A DNA stretch of 26,893 nucleotides, from NCBI GenBank assembly GCA_035628035.1, contig DASPKS010000228.1, forward strand, positions 1-26,893, written 5' to 3'. Position 1 is the first letter of the stretch, and each line of letters opens with the position of its first letter. Origin of the DNA: DASPKS01 sp035628035. GTDB taxonomy: Bacteria; Bacteroidota; Rhodothermia; Rhodothermales; Rubricoccaceae. The notes under the pieces were generated by a model, which saw only the letters and a list, made by a program, of their open reading frames with translations, had not been told where the DNA came from and did no database searches. The position numbers and the translations under genes are program-made. This document shows, one piece after another, positions 1 to 9,664 of the stretch.

Positions 1-317
1 TGTTCCCCCGTGCGCACCGACACCGTGTTGAGGGCGAGCACAGCAGGGGTATCGGTCCCGTTGGTTACGCGAACCGCCACGGGGTAGATGCCGCGCCGCT
101 CCGCCCTCCGGGCATAGCGCCCGCTGCCTGCCTCGCTCATCACGTTGTAGCGATATGTGAAGGTGAGCCCGTTCGACTCCTGCCCGCCCGCATAGATGAC
201 CTCCGAGGCTTCGATGGCGCGGTAGGGCGTCGCGCATCCTGGCAGAATCGGGGCAGTGAACACAAGCAGAACGAGGGCCCGGACGTTCAGCAGGTGGAGA
301 GTGAGGGGCAGACGCAT
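1..317 (-). CDS. Predicted lipoprotein, 3' part beyond the window
   Basis: Minus-strand gene whose first 105 codons are present; the rest lies beyond base 1. Translating from the ATG at 317 gives MRLPLTLHL, a hydrophobic stretch and then the lipobox ILPGC, so Cys28 should be lipidated after signal peptidase II cleavage. A purine-rich AAGGA lies immediately upstream of the ATG. The mature part begins ATPYRAIEASE and is rich in Tyr, Arg and Val with short segments alternating like beta strands. I do not recognise the family. A promoter-like TTG-N19-TATCTTCG ends 30 bases before the start, which supports this start. The lipoprotein call is well supported; the function is unknown. Confidence 0.7.
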   Translation of the reverse strand, partial: MRLPLTLHLLNVRALVLLVFTAPILPGCATPYRAIEASEVIYAGGQESNGLTFTYRYNVMSEAGSGRYARRAERRGIYPVAVRVTNGTDTPAVLALNTVSVRTGE

Positions 318-347
318 TCCTTTTCCTTTCGGCGTAGGGTGAGGCAC

Positions 348-378
348 CGAAGATAGGAGCCTGCCCGATCCGTTCAAC
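348..378 (-). promoter_or_regulatory. Candidate Bacteroidota-type promoter of the lipoprotein gene
   Basis: On the minus strand GTTG (378-375) is followed by 19 bases and TATCTTCG (355-348), 30 bases before the ATG. This resembles the known Bacteroidota TTTG-N19/20-TAnnTTTG promoter with one mismatch in each box. Seen in sequence; activity is inferred. Confidence 0.5.
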
Positions 379-410
379 CCCGTCGGCAAAAGCTTCGAGC
401 GGTCGTCCCT

Positions 411-1325
411 CTAGCGGAGCAGGAAGTCCACCACGATGAGCGCGAGGAAGGCGGGGACGTAGACCACCGACGCGAGGAAGAGCCGCCGCGCGCGCTCGTC
501 GGTGGGCTCGGCGTGGAACGAGAACGCCGGCAGCGTGAACGCCGTCCCGAGGGCGGCCATCCCGACGAAGTAGAGCCAGCCGGCCTGGCCGAGCGCCGTC
601 GGCAGCAGGCCCACGACGAGAAGCAGGAGGGAGGCTACCAGCACGTGGCGCGCGGTCGCCCGCCCGTCGGGCTCGACGACGGGGAGCATCCGGAAGCCGC
701 CCCGCGCGTAGTCGGCTCGGTACGTCCAGGCGAGCGCGTAGAAGTGGGGGAGCTGCCAGAGGAAGAGGATCCCGAACACTACCGAGCCGATGGCGCCGAT
801 GGCCCCCGTCGCGGCCGTCACCCCACCCAGCGCAGGGAGCGCGCCGGGCACGGAGCCCACGAGGGTGTTCAACCACGTCCGCCGCTTGAGGGGGGTGTAG
901 ACGAGCACGTAGGCGCCGACGGTCGCGGCGGCCAGCGCCGTCGTGAGGGCGTTCGTCGTGAGCGCGAGGACGACGAGACCGGCGGCCGTGAGCGCGATCC
1001 CATAGAGGAAGGCGAAAGGCGCCCGTACCCGGTTCGCCGCGACGGGCCGGTGCTGCGTCCGCTCCATTTGGGCGTCCCAGCGGCCCTCGGCGGCGTGATT
1101 GATCGCGCCCGCGCCGCCGGAGGCGAGCGCCGTGCCGAGGAGGAGGCCCACCAGCGTAGGCCAGTCCACGGCCCCTTCGACGCCGAGGAGGTAGCCCGCC
1201 GCCGCGGCGAAGACCACGTGCCCGGCGATGCCCGGCTTCAGCAGCACCCGGAGGTCGGCGAGTCGCGCGCGCACGGAGGGCGAGGGCGCGAGGTCGGCGG
1301 CGGGCGAAGCAAGAAGCGGGCGCAT
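411..1325 (-). CDS. ctaB: Protoheme IX farnesyltransferase (heme O synthase)
   Basis: UbiA-superfamily polytopic membrane enzyme that adds a farnesyl group to heme B to give heme O, the first step to heme A for cytochrome oxidases. The 304-residue length is usual. The prenyl-diphosphate binding motif is at residues 76-84 (N76...E80...D84) followed by MERTQHRPVA; the first Asp of the usual NxxxDxxxD is Glu here, a change I recall in other Bacteroidota members. YTPLKRRTWLNT and GALPALGG, then WQLPHFYALAW and FRMLPV, match the conserved loops. The start MRPLLASP (ATG at 1325) is chosen because the frame stays open upstream only by GC bias and antisense to glmM. It is divergent from glmM with 120 bases between them; ctaA lies about 3.6 kb away on the same strand. 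Confidence 0.92.
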   Translation of the reverse strand: MRPLLASPAADLAPSPSVRARLADLRVLLKPGIAGHVVFAAAAGYLLGVEGAVDWPTLVGLLLGTALASGGAGAINHAAEGRWDAQMERTQHRPVAANRVRAPFAFLYGIALTAAGLVVLALTTNALTTALAAATVGAYVLVYTPLKRRTWLNTLVGSVPGALPALGGVTAATGAIGAIGSVVFGILFLWQLPHFYALAWTYRADYARGGFRMLPVVEPDGRATARHVLVASLLLLVVGLLPTALGQAGWLYFVGMAALGTAFTLPAFSFHAEPTDERARRLFLASVVYVPAFLALIVVDFLLR

Positions 1326-1445
1326 CGGGGGGAGGCCGGAGCAGGGCGTAATCAACGCCGATCCCGGGGGGCGTTCCGTCAATAAACCGCGAGAACGCCG
1401 CGCAGTCAGCGGGTGATAGCTTGCGCGCCTCCACAGGCTCGCCCC

Positions 1446-2819
1446 ATGCCCCTCATCGCCTCCATTTCCGGCATCCGCGGCGTTTTCGGCGACGGCCTCG
1501 ACCCCGAGGTGCTCGTCCGCTACACGGCCGCCTTCGGCGCCTGGTGCCGGACGAAGAAAGAGCGCCCCACCGTCGTCGTAGGGCGCGACGGGCGCACGAC
1601 GGGCGAGGTGTGCGCGCGCCTCGTCACGGCCACGCTCCAGGCGGCTGGCTGCGACGTCGTGCACCTCGGGCTGGCGACGACGCCGACGGTGGCGATGGCG
1701 GTGCTGAAGCACGAGGCCGCGGGCGCTGTCATCCTCTCGGCCTCGCACAATCCCGCCGAGTGGAACGCGCTCAAGCTCCTCAGCGCGTCGAGCGAGTTCC
1801 TCGATGCGGGCGAGATGGAGGAGGTGTACGCGCTCGCCGAGCGGGGCGTTGCCGCGCACACCGTCGGCCACGAGCGCATCGGCGAACTGCGAGAGGACGA
1901 CGCGCTCACCTATCACATCGAGCGCATCCTGGCCCTCCCGTATATCGACCCCGAAGCGATCCGCGCGCGGGGCTTCCGCGTGGTCGTGGATGGGATCAAC
2001 TCGGTCGGCGCGTTCGCCCTGCCGAAGCTGCTCTTCGCGCTCGGCGTCGAGACGGTGGACGTGCTCAACGAAGGCGTCACGGGGCGCTTCGCGCACAACC
2101 CCGAGCCGCTCCCCCAGCACCTCGGCGGGCTCATGGACTATGTGCGCGACACCGGCGCCGACCTCGGCTTCGCCGTCGACCCCGACGCCGACCGCCTCGC
2201 GCTGGTGGAGGACGGCGGCGGGTGGTTTGGCGAGGAGTTGACGCAGGTGGTGGCGGCCGATTTCTTGCTCTCGAAGAAGCCCGGCCCCGTAGCGACCAAC
2301 CTCTCTTCCAGCCGCGCGCTCGACGACGTGGCGGCGCGGTACGGGCAGGAGGTCCACCGCAGCGCCGTTGGGGAAATCCACGTCGTCCGGCTCATGCAGC
2401 GGGTCGGCGCCGTCATTGGCGGGGAGGGGAACGGGGGCGTCATCCTGCCCGACCTCCACTATGGCCGAGACGCGCTCGTCGGCGCGGCGTTCGTCCTCCA
2501 GCACCTCGCCGAGACGGGGCAGCCGCTCGCGCAGGTCCGGGCGGGCTACCCGGTCTATCACCTCGCCAAGCACAAGCTGCCGCTCGCCGACGGGTTCGAC
2601 GCGCAGGGGGCGCTGGCCGACCTCGCCGCGCGCTACGAAGGACAGGCGGGCGCGCGCGTCTCGACGGAGGACGGGGTGAAGGTGGACCTCCCCGAGGGGT
2701 GGGTGCACCTCCGGCGCTCCAACACCGAGCCCATCGTGCGCGTCTACGCCGAGGCGCCCACGCCCGAGGCCGCCTACGCGCTCGCGGAGCGCTTCAAGGC
2801 CGAGATCGTGGGACGGTGA
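1446..2819 (+). CDS. glmM: Phosphohexomutase (phosphoglucosamine mutase / phosphomannomutase type)
   Basis: Alpha-D-phosphohexomutase of 457 residues. Visible family landmarks: SGIRG near the N-terminus (8-12), catalytic phosphoserine loop SASHNP with Ser100, metal-binding loop DPDADR (245-250), sugar-binding loop GEGNGG (326-331) and the C-terminal phosphate-binding RRSNTEPIVRVY (423-434). The GEGNGG loop and short length fit the GlmM-like/archaeal-type group, which converts glucosamine-6-phosphate to glucosamine-1-phosphate for UDP-GlcNAc and cell wall synthesis; a phosphomannomutase or phosphoglucomutase role cannot be excluded from sequence. The ATG at 1446 is preferred to the in-frame GTG at 1413 because family similarity starts at MPLIASISGIRG. 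A TAGCTTGC box lies 21 bases upstream. It converges with the gene at 2853-3392, 33 bases away. Confidence 0.85.
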   Translation: MPLIASISGIRGVFGDGLDPEVLVRYTAAFGAWCRTKKERPTVVVGRDGRTTGEVCARLVTATLQAAGCDVVHLGLATTPTVAMAVLKHEAAGAVILSASHNPAEWNALKLLSASSEFLDAGEMEEVYALAERGVAAHTVGHERIGELREDDALTYHIERILALPYIDPEAIRARGFRVVVDGINSVGAFALPKLLFALGVETVDVLNEGVTGRFAHNPEPLPQHLGGLMDYVRDTGADLGFAVDPDADRLALVEDGGGWFGEELTQVVAADFLLSKKPGPVATNLSSSRALDDVAARYGQEVHRSAVGEIHVVRLMQRVGAVIGGEGNGGVILPDLHYGRDALVGAAFVLQHLAETGQPLAQVRAGYPVYHLAKHKLPLADGFDAQGALADLAARYEGQAGARVSTEDGVKVDLPEGWVHLRRSNTEPIVRVYAEAPTPEAAYALAERFKAEIVGR

Positions 2820-2852
2820 GGCGTCCCCGCTGAGTCGAGGGGCGCGGCCGCG

Positions 2853-3392
2853 CTATGCGCCGGGGGGCGGGTTCGGCGGCGGGGGGTTCGGGTTCGGCCC
2901 CGGGTTCGGCCCCGGCGGCTTGGCCGCCTCCACGATGCGCTGCCAGAAGTACCCGTTGAGGAACGCCGCGTAGATCCCGAAGAAGCCCGGTTCCGACTCC
3001 CGCGTCAAGGCCCAGATGGGATAGAATACCACGATGGAGAAGAGGAGCGGGAGGAGGAGATCGGAGGCCGTCACGTCCAGCAGCGGCTTGCCAGCCTTGT
3101 AGTTCGAGGTCATCACCTGCACGAACATGCCGGCGACCATCGAGAGCGCCAACCCCGCGAGGTACGTCGCGTCGGCCGAGTTACGAACGATCTCGTCCCA
3201 GTAGCTCACGACGACGAAGGCACCGTACGCCAGCACGAGGAGAGCGAACCCGCCTAGGATCCCCTTCCCGGAGGCGCCGTCACTGAACGTGGTGAAGCCT
3301 GCTGGCGAACCTCCCTTCAGGGAACGGCTCAGGAGGGCCACCAGCGAACCGAGCACGGCGAGTGCGAGAGAGCCAATCTCGATGAATTCCAT
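2853..3392 (-). CDS. Four-helix membrane protein with Pro/Asn/Gly-rich tail, unknown
   Basis: 179 residues, not recognised. Hydrophobic segments around residues 5-23, 48-66, 80-95 and 108-129 predict four membrane helices; the linker after helix 1 is SRSLKGGSPAG. The last ~22 residues are only Pro, Gly, Asn and Ala (PPGPNPGPNPNPP and so on), a likely exposed, disordered tail. ATG at 3392 is preceded by a pyrimidine-rich leader without a clear Shine-Dalgarno sequence, but a promoter-like TTG-N20-TACTTTCA ends 31 bases upstream. The gene lies 72 bases downstream of the decarboxylase on the same strand and may be transcribed both from it and from its own promoter. Confidence 0.75.
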   Translation of the reverse strand: MEFIEIGSLALAVLGSLVALLSRSLKGGSPAGFTTFSDGASGKGILGGFALLVLAYGAFVVVSYWDEIVRNSADATYLAGLALSMVAGMFVQVMTSNYKAGKPLLDVTASDLLLPLLFSIVVFYPIWALTRESEPGFFGIYAAFLNGYFWQRIVEAAKPPGPNPGPNPNPPPPNPPPGA

Positions 3393-3423
3393 CGGGCGGG
3401 GGGAGAAGGAGAACGGAGTACGT

Positions 3424-3455
3424 TGAAAGTAGAGAACGGGAAGGAATCCTACAAC
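3424..3455 (-). promoter_or_regulatory. Candidate promoter of the four-helix membrane protein gene
   Basis: Minus strand GTTG (3455-3452), 20-base spacer, TACTTTCA (3431-3424), 31 bases before the ATG at 3392. Fits the Bacteroidota TTTG-N19/20-TAnnTTTG pattern with one mismatch in the first box and two in the second. Inferred activity. Confidence 0.45.
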
Positions 3456-3464
3456 GTGTCTGGA

Positions 3465-4910
3465 TCACGACGCACTCCCGGACACGGAGACGTTGGCCCC
3501 GGCCTCCGCGCACGCCGCACGGAGGTCGGCGAACAGCCCCTCGATGTGTTCCCCGCGCGAGCGGAAGTTGACGGGGTTCACGCGGAACCACGTGCGCCCC
3601 TTCATCTGCGTCGTCGAGATCCAGTACCGACCTCCTTCCTGGATGCGCCGGGCGACGCGGTCGTGGAGCGGCGCCAGCACGGACTCCTCTAGGCCGACCG
3701 GCGCGAAGCGGAGGCACACGGCCGACATCGGCGGCTCGGTGGCGGGCACGAAATCGGGATCGTCGGCGGCGAGGTCGTGGAGGCGCCGGGCGAGGGCGAC
3801 GTTGGCCTCGACCCACCGACCGACCTCGCGGGCGCCGTAGCGCTTGAGCGCCATCCACACCTTGAGCGCGCGGAACCGCCGCGACTGCTCGAACCCATGC
3901 ACGTAGTAGTTGTACCGCTCCCCCGCCTCGTCGGTGCGGTCGGTGAGGTAGGGCGGCGCGATCCCGAACGACGCCGTCAGCCGCGCCTCCTCTTTGACGA
4001 GGATCGCGCCGGCGTCGAGCGGGGCGTAGAACCACTTGTGGGGGTCGAGGACGACGGAGTCGGCCAAGGCGAGGGCCGCGAGGAGCGGTCGCAACTCCTC
4101 CGAGAGGAGCACGCCGCCGCCATAGGCCGCATCCACATGGAGCCACATCCCCTCGCGGTCGGCGATACGCCGGAGCGCGGCGAGGTCGTCTACGGTCCCG
4201 ATGTTCGTCGTCCCCGCCATCCCGACGATGCACATCGGGCGAATGCCCTTCCGACGATCCTCGGTGATGGCCGATTCTAGGGCAGGGAGGTCTAGACGGA
4301 AGCGGTCGTCGGTCGGGAGGGCGCGGAGGCTGTCGCGGCCGAGGCCGACGGCGTCCACCGCCTTGTCGACGGAGACGTGCCGCTCCTCGGAGGTGTAGAC
4401 GGCCCACCGCTCGGTGACGCCCTCGTGCTGGGTGCGGTCGCCGGAGGCCCAGTCGCGCGCCAGCTTGAGCCCGATGAAGTGGGCCATCGTGCCGCCGCTC
4501 GTGAGGTTGCCGCCCGCGCGGGCGTCGTAGCCGACGAGGTCGGTCAGCCAGCGGACCGTCCGCCGTTCCAGTGCCACCGCCGAGGGGCCGATGCTGTACG
4601 CCCCGACGTTCTGGTTCAGCGCCGAAGCGAGGAGGTCGCCGAGAATCCCGGCGGGCGTTGGCGTCGGTGTGATGAGGCCGAAGTAGCCGGGGTGGCTGAC
4701 GTGCGTGCAGTAGGGGAGGAGCTTCTCGTTCAGCTCGTCGAGGACGGTGTCGAGCGGGGCGCCAGCCCCCGGCATCGGCTCATCGAAGAGGCGATGCAGT
4801 GTGGCCGGCTCGACGTCGGGAAAGACCGGCCGCTCCTCGACGTGGTCGAGGTACTTGGCGAGCTCATCAATGAGGCGGTGGCCGGCGGCGCGGAACTCGG
4901 CGGGGTCCAT
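3465..4910 (-). CDS. PLP-dependent group II amino acid decarboxylase (aromatic-L-amino-acid decarboxylase type)
   Basis: 481 residues, the normal length for the DDC/glutamate-decarboxylase-like group II family, which decarboxylates an amino acid to an amine using pyridoxal phosphate. Landmarks: HPGYFGLI (73-80), TSGGTMAHF (137-145) for cofactor phosphate binding, SEERHVSVDKA with the ring-stacking His178, HVDAAYGG with Asp260 that contacts the pyridine nitrogen, and VLDPHKW with the Schiff-base Lys292. Pattern resembles tryptophan/tyrosine/DOPA decarboxylases more than glutamate decarboxylase, but the substrate cannot be told. ATG at 4910 lies 27 bases after the ctaA stop codon, so co-transcription with ctaA is likely. 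The biological link to heme A synthesis is not obvious. Confidence 0.88.
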   Translation of the reverse strand: MDPAEFRAAGHRLIDELAKYLDHVEERPVFPDVEPATLHRLFDEPMPGAGAPLDTVLDELNEKLLPYCTHVSHPGYFGLITPTPTPAGILGDLLASALNQNVGAYSIGPSAVALERRTVRWLTDLVGYDARAGGNLTSGGTMAHFIGLKLARDWASGDRTQHEGVTERWAVYTSEERHVSVDKAVDAVGLGRDSLRALPTDDRFRLDLPALESAITEDRRKGIRPMCIVGMAGTTNIGTVDDLAALRRIADREGMWLHVDAAYGGGVLLSEELRPLLAALALADSVVLDPHKWFYAPLDAGAILVKEEARLTASFGIAPPYLTDRTDEAGERYNYYVHGFEQSRRFRALKVWMALKRYGAREVGRWVEANVALARRLHDLAADDPDFVPATEPPMSAVCLRFAPVGLEESVLAPLHDRVARRIQEGGRYWISTTQMKGRTWFRVNPVNFRSRGEHIEGLFADLRAACAEAGANVSVSGSAS

Positions 4911-4937
4911 GTAGAGGGGGGTAAAGAAGGAGTCAGG

Positions 4938-5906
4938 CTATGAGACCCCCGGGGAGGCGTCCACCTCGGAAGGCGAATGAGGTCTCGCCACGGCTCCTAC
5001 CGGCTCTCGTTCCGCCGTGAGGGTCTCTGCGGCGAACAGGATCAGGCCGATCCAGATCAAGTCGGTAAGCAGGAGGTGGATGAGCTGCACCGTGATGGGG
5101 GCGCGAAGCTCCACGTTGACGAGCCCCACCCCGAGCTGGAGCGCGAAGCCCACGGCGACGAGGCGGCCCCACCGCATCGCCCCGGGGCTCGTCCCGCGCC
5201 TCCGTGCGAGGAGCACGGTCGCGAGGAAGAGGAGCACCACCGCGACGGCGAGGAGGGGGTGGAAGATCCGAAGCCCCACGAGGGCCGCGACCGTCGGGTG
5301 CTCCGCGGGGTCTAGTCCGCCGAGCGCGAGCGTGTCGCCCAGCGCCGTCACCGCTCCGCTCACGCCGAGGAGGAGCATGGCGAGCACGGAGGCCGCCACG
5401 CCGGTGCGGATGGCGCCGTGCCTACCCCAGCGTAGCGGCCGCGCGTCGGAGGCCAGCCACCCCGTCAAGGTGGCTACCGCGAGGAGGAGGAAGGTGTTCG
5501 CGAGGTGCCCGGCCATCCAGTACGCCCGCTCGATGCGGGTGTCCAGCCCGACGTACCCGAACTGTACTAGCCCCCGCCCGATGAGCGCCTCGATCACGGT
5601 GAACACCCCGACGGCGACGGCGGCGTACCGCACGGCCGACTGGCGGGGGTACCAGCGGAACGCGGCCACGATCATCCCCAGGACGAGGATGCCCAGCAAC
5701 CCGCTCGACACGCGGTGCCCGAGCTCCACGAGGGTAGGCGCCGCGAGCGAGTCAGGGATAATCTCGCCGTTGCATAGCGGCCAGTGGCTCCCGCACCCCG
5801 CGCCCGAACCGGACGCCCGTACATACCCGCCCCACAGGATGACGACGACGGTGTAGGCGAGGACGCCCCACGCGTAGCGGGTGAAACGTCGCTGTGCGGG
5901 AGGCAT
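4938..5906 (-). CDS. ctaA: Heme A synthase (CtaA/COX15 family)
   Basis: Polytopic membrane enzyme of 322 residues that oxidises the C8 methyl of heme O to the formyl group of heme A. Key features: helix 1 then GGYVRASGSGAGC with the cysteine pair Cys38/Cys45 (CGSHWPLC), heme-ligand motif ELGHR (61-65), and the later motifs MAGHLANTFLLLA, GLRIFHPLLA and VQLIHLLLTD, whose histidines correspond to the heme ligands of the two halves. About eight hydrophobic segments are visible, as in Bacillus CtaA. It works with ctaB (411-1325) in the same pathway. It is first in a leftward group ctaA-decarboxylase. A TACCTTGC box lies 22 bases before the ATG. Confidence 0.92.
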   Translation of the reverse strand: MPPAQRRFTRYAWGVLAYTVVVILWGGYVRASGSGAGCGSHWPLCNGEIIPDSLAAPTLVELGHRVSSGLLGILVLGMIVAAFRWYPRQSAVRYAAVAVGVFTVIEALIGRGLVQFGYVGLDTRIERAYWMAGHLANTFLLLAVATLTGWLASDARPLRWGRHGAIRTGVAASVLAMLLLGVSGAVTALGDTLALGGLDPAEHPTVAALVGLRIFHPLLAVAVVLLFLATVLLARRRGTSPGAMRWGRLVAVGFALQLGVGLVNVELRAPITVQLIHLLLTDLIWIGLILFAAETLTAEREPVGAVARPHSPSEVDASPGVS

Positions 5907-6022
5907 GTCGGCGCGTGCAAGAGGCGGCGCAAGGTACTCAGGGCACGTCCGAGGGCGACTTGGCCGGAGATCGGGTTTTATGGCGGCGGTGAGCGGCCGA
6001 TACGGGAAGGAATCCGACCGAT

Positions 6023-6268
6023 GTGGTTGTGAACGTGGGCCCCGTTTTCATCGTCCTCGGCGTCGTCTCTATCGCGGCCGGCCTCGTGCTGGTGGTTTAC
6101 CACCTCCAGCTGGGTGCATCGTGGCTCCAGCGCTTCGCCAAGCATGACGCCGAAGCGCGTACCCAGGACCTCCTCCGCGCGTACCGCCGGGAATCGGCCG
6201 CGCCGCTGACTCCCGAAGAGGAGATCGAGCGCGCGCTGGCACGGCAACTGGAGCAGCGCGGAGGGTGA
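6023..6268 (+). CDS. Small single-helix membrane protein, unknown
   Basis: 81 residues beginning at GTG 6023, after AAGGAA at 6007-6012. One strongly hydrophobic helix (residues 6-26) is followed by a charged, Ala/Glu/Arg-rich helical tail (RTQDLLRAYRRES, then PEEEIERALARQLEQ). No family recognised. It is divergent from ctaA (116 bases between them) and ends 28 bases from the converging T9SS gene. GTG codons at 6029 and 6035 are alternative starts; the ATG at 6021 is in another frame and runs into a stop after three codons. Small size makes this less certain than its neighbours, but the helix-plus-amphipathic-tail architecture looks genuine. Confidence 0.6.
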   Translation: MVVNVGPVFIVLGVVSIAAGLVLVVYHLQLGASWLQRFAKHDAEARTQDLLRAYRRESAAPLTPEEEIERALARQLEQRGG

Positions 6269-6296
6269 AGGGACACGTCTCGGGACCGCCCGCCCC

Positions 6297-7424
6297 TCAC
6301 TTCGCTACCGTCACGCGCTGCTCCCGTGCGAGCCCGTTCCCGGCGAGGCGAACCGCATAGACCCCCGCCGGGACCCGCCGTGGATCCCACACCACATGGT
6401 GCGTGCCGGCAGAGCGGAGCCCGTCCACCAAGACGGCGACCTCTCGGCCCCGCACGTCGTACACCGAGAGCCGCACATGGGCGGCTTCCGGCAGCACGAA
6501 CGTGAGCGTCGTCTGGCCAGCGGACGGGTTCGGGCGGGGCGCCTCGAGGCGGAAGCCGTCGGGCGGCTCGCTCGGTTCTTCCGACGGGAGGATCTTCCTG
6601 CACTTCCCGAGGGCGTCGGCGTTGTAGAGCGCCTGAAAGATGGGTGGCGGAACCGCAGCGCGGAACAGCTCCGGCTCGTCCAGCCCCCCGAGGAGGGGCC
6701 AGTCGTTATGAACGGGGCTGCGGCCGAAGTAGACCGACGCCGCGTTGCTCACGCTGCCCGTCACCGTGAGGGGGAACGTCCCCAGGGGGAGGAGCGTGGC
6801 CCCACTCGGGCCGCCGAAGAACGAGACTTGATTGGCAGAACGGTCCACGCTGAAGGCCGAGAACACCCACGACGTTCCGGTGAGCGTGAACGGATTGCTG
6901 AAGATCGTCTGGCTTAGGCTCCCATCGGCGATGTAGAGGATGAAGCGGAACTGCCCGGCCCCCAGGAAATTGAGCAAGAAGTCGAACCCAACGGCACTCC
7001 CGGTCGCGGTTTCGTACTTGGCGACGATGGGGTAGAGGTCGAGCTGAACGGGGAAGTCCACGCGGACCCAGGCGTCGGCCGAGAAGCTGCCCGTGCCAAA
7101 GTTGAGCGTGGGGTGTGAGGGGACGTCGACGTAGGCGATGGGGTTGGCGGCGAAGCCGGGGAAGTCATACGCCCCGAACACGAGACCCGGCACGGCCGAC
7201 GGGCTGTTGGCTGCGCCGAGCGCGCCCTGCATGGTCGTCCCGGGGTTCGGGAAGCTGCCGACGAGGATCGAGAGGTCCTGGGCGGTGGAGCCGGAGGCCT
7301 CGTCGAGGGGCCACCAGCCCTCTAAACCCGGCAACGTAGTGGGGTTGACGCAGATCGTTCCCTGGGCGTGGACGCCGAGCGCGGAGGCGAACAGGAGCGC
7401 GAGGGCGAAGGCGCGGAGTGCCAT
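6297..7424 (-). CDS. Secreted LamG-like protein with T9SS type A sorting domain
   Basis: 375 residues. The start at ATG 7424 gives a clean Sec signal peptide MALRAFALALLFASALGVHA followed by QG; the frame upstream is open but lacks a signal. The middle (about 25-260) resembles a concanavalin-like LamG domain, with LEGWWPLDE near the start and GGLDEPELF near the end, a common arrangement for surface carbohydrate/adhesion modules. The last ~85 residues hold the Por/type IX sorting domain: PRPNPSAGQT, VRLSVYDVRGREV, HHVVWDPR, VPAGVYAVRL. Such proteins are exported by Sec, crossed by the type IX system and released or anchored at the surface. Partner unknown. It lies downstream of groEL on the same strand, beyond that gene's terminator. 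Confidence 0.87.
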   Translation of the reverse strand: MALRAFALALLFASALGVHAQGTICVNPTTLPGLEGWWPLDEASGSTAQDLSILVGSFPNPGTTMQGALGAANSPSAVPGLVFGAYDFPGFAANPIAYVDVPSHPTLNFGTGSFSADAWVRVDFPVQLDLYPIVAKYETATGSAVGFDFLLNFLGAGQFRFILYIADGSLSQTIFSNPFTLTGTSWVFSAFSVDRSANQVSFFGGPSGATLLPLGTFPLTVTGSVSNAASVYFGRSPVHNDWPLLGGLDEPELFRAAVPPPIFQALYNADALGKCRKILPSEEPSEPPDGFRLEAPRPNPSAGQTTLTFVLPEAAHVRLSVYDVRGREVAVLVDGLRSAGTHHVVWDPRRVPAGVYAVRLAGNGLAREQRVTVAK

Positions 7425-7524
7425 AGCGATAGGCCTGGCAGCGCGCGAGGCGGCGGGTCCGGATCGAGCGCTGCTCGAATCGGCCGGATGAGGACGCGTA
7501 AGAGTAGGGAAAACTTCGGCGTTA

Positions 7525-7562
7525 CGCAAAGCATAAGGGCGGCCCCCTGTGGGAGCCGCCCT
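7525..7562 (-). terminator. Rho-independent terminator after groEL
   Basis: On the minus strand AGGGCGGC (7562-7555) and GCCGCCCT (7543-7536) form an 8-bp stem, extended inward by three G-C pairs, followed by TATGCTTTGC. It lies 24 bases past the groEL stop. The T tract is imperfect. Confidence 0.6.
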
Positions 7563-7585
7563 GTAGCGTCAGGAGTGGGCCTGGC

Positions 7586-9217
<1,632 letters not shown>

Positions 9218-9277
9218 GGTACGTTCAGGTTGGGTTCTTTCAGAGGGGGGAGGGCGAAGCGCTCACGGGGCCGCGCG

Positions 9278-9571
9278 TCACTCAGAGACGATGCCGAGGA
9301 TGTCGGACTCGCGCATGATGAGCACGTCCTCGTCGCCGAGGGTGATCTCGGTGCCGGCGTACTTCCCGTAGAGAACGGTGTCGCCCGCCTTCACGGTCAT
9401 CTCGACATGCGTGCCGTTCTCGACCTTGCCGGGGCCGACGGAGACGACGGTCCCCCGCTGGGGCTTCTCCTTGGCCGTGTCGGGGATGTAGAGGCCGCCG
9501 GCCGTCTTCTCTTCGGCCTCCTGCGGCTTGACGACGACGCGGTCGGCGAGCGGCTGGATGGTGGTCGCCAT
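9278..9571 (-). CDS. groS: Co-chaperonin GroES (Hsp10)
   Basis: 97-residue lid of the GroEL cavity. It begins IQPLADRVVVKPQEAEE, has the flexible mobile loop around residues 18-33 (EEKTAGGLYIPDTAKEK), then PQRGTVVSVGPG, GDTVLYGKYAGTE and ends DILGIVSE, all characteristic. It is first in the groES-groEL operon. The CIRCE inverted repeat lies 45 bases upstream of its ATG, indicating HrcA repression and heat induction. Confidence 0.98.
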   Translation of the reverse strand: MATTIQPLADRVVVKPQEAEEKTAGGLYIPDTAKEKPQRGTVVSVGPGKVENGTHVEMTVKAGDTVLYGKYAGTEITLGDEDVLIMRESDILGIVSE

Positions 9572-9616
9572 GGGTGCTCGTGTAGATTGAGGGTGGTTAG
9601 GGAACAGGGAGGGTGG

Positions 9617-9643
9617 CTAGCACTCTCCCGGTGAGAGTGCTAA
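9617..9643. promoter_or_regulatory. CIRCE operator (HrcA binding site)
   Basis: Arms ctagcactc (9617-9625) and gagtgctaa (9635-9643) separated by exactly nine bases, matching the CIRCE consensus TTAGCACTC-N9-GAGTGCTAA except for the first base. CIRCE is the operator for the heat-shock repressor HrcA. It lies 45 bases upstream of groES, overlapping the candidate -7 box, as expected for repression. The same element is close to the start of the divergent gene at 9665. Confidence 0.95.
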
Positions 9644-9647
9644 GATA
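9640..9647 (-). promoter_or_regulatory. Candidate -7 box of the groES-groEL operon
   Basis: Minus strand TATCTTAG, one mismatch to TAnnTTTG, partly inside the CIRCE arm. No TTTG-like box at the expected 19-20 base spacing was seen, so this is weaker than the other candidates. Confidence 0.35.
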
Positions 9648-9664
9648 AACCCAGGCTCCCGGAT

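Noticed and set aside
1326..2708. Upstream part of a 765-residue minus-strand frame reading through into ctaB
   Set aside because: Antisense to glmM; Arg/Glu/Asp/His-rich composition typical of a GC-bias shadow; the real ctaB similarity begins at 1325.
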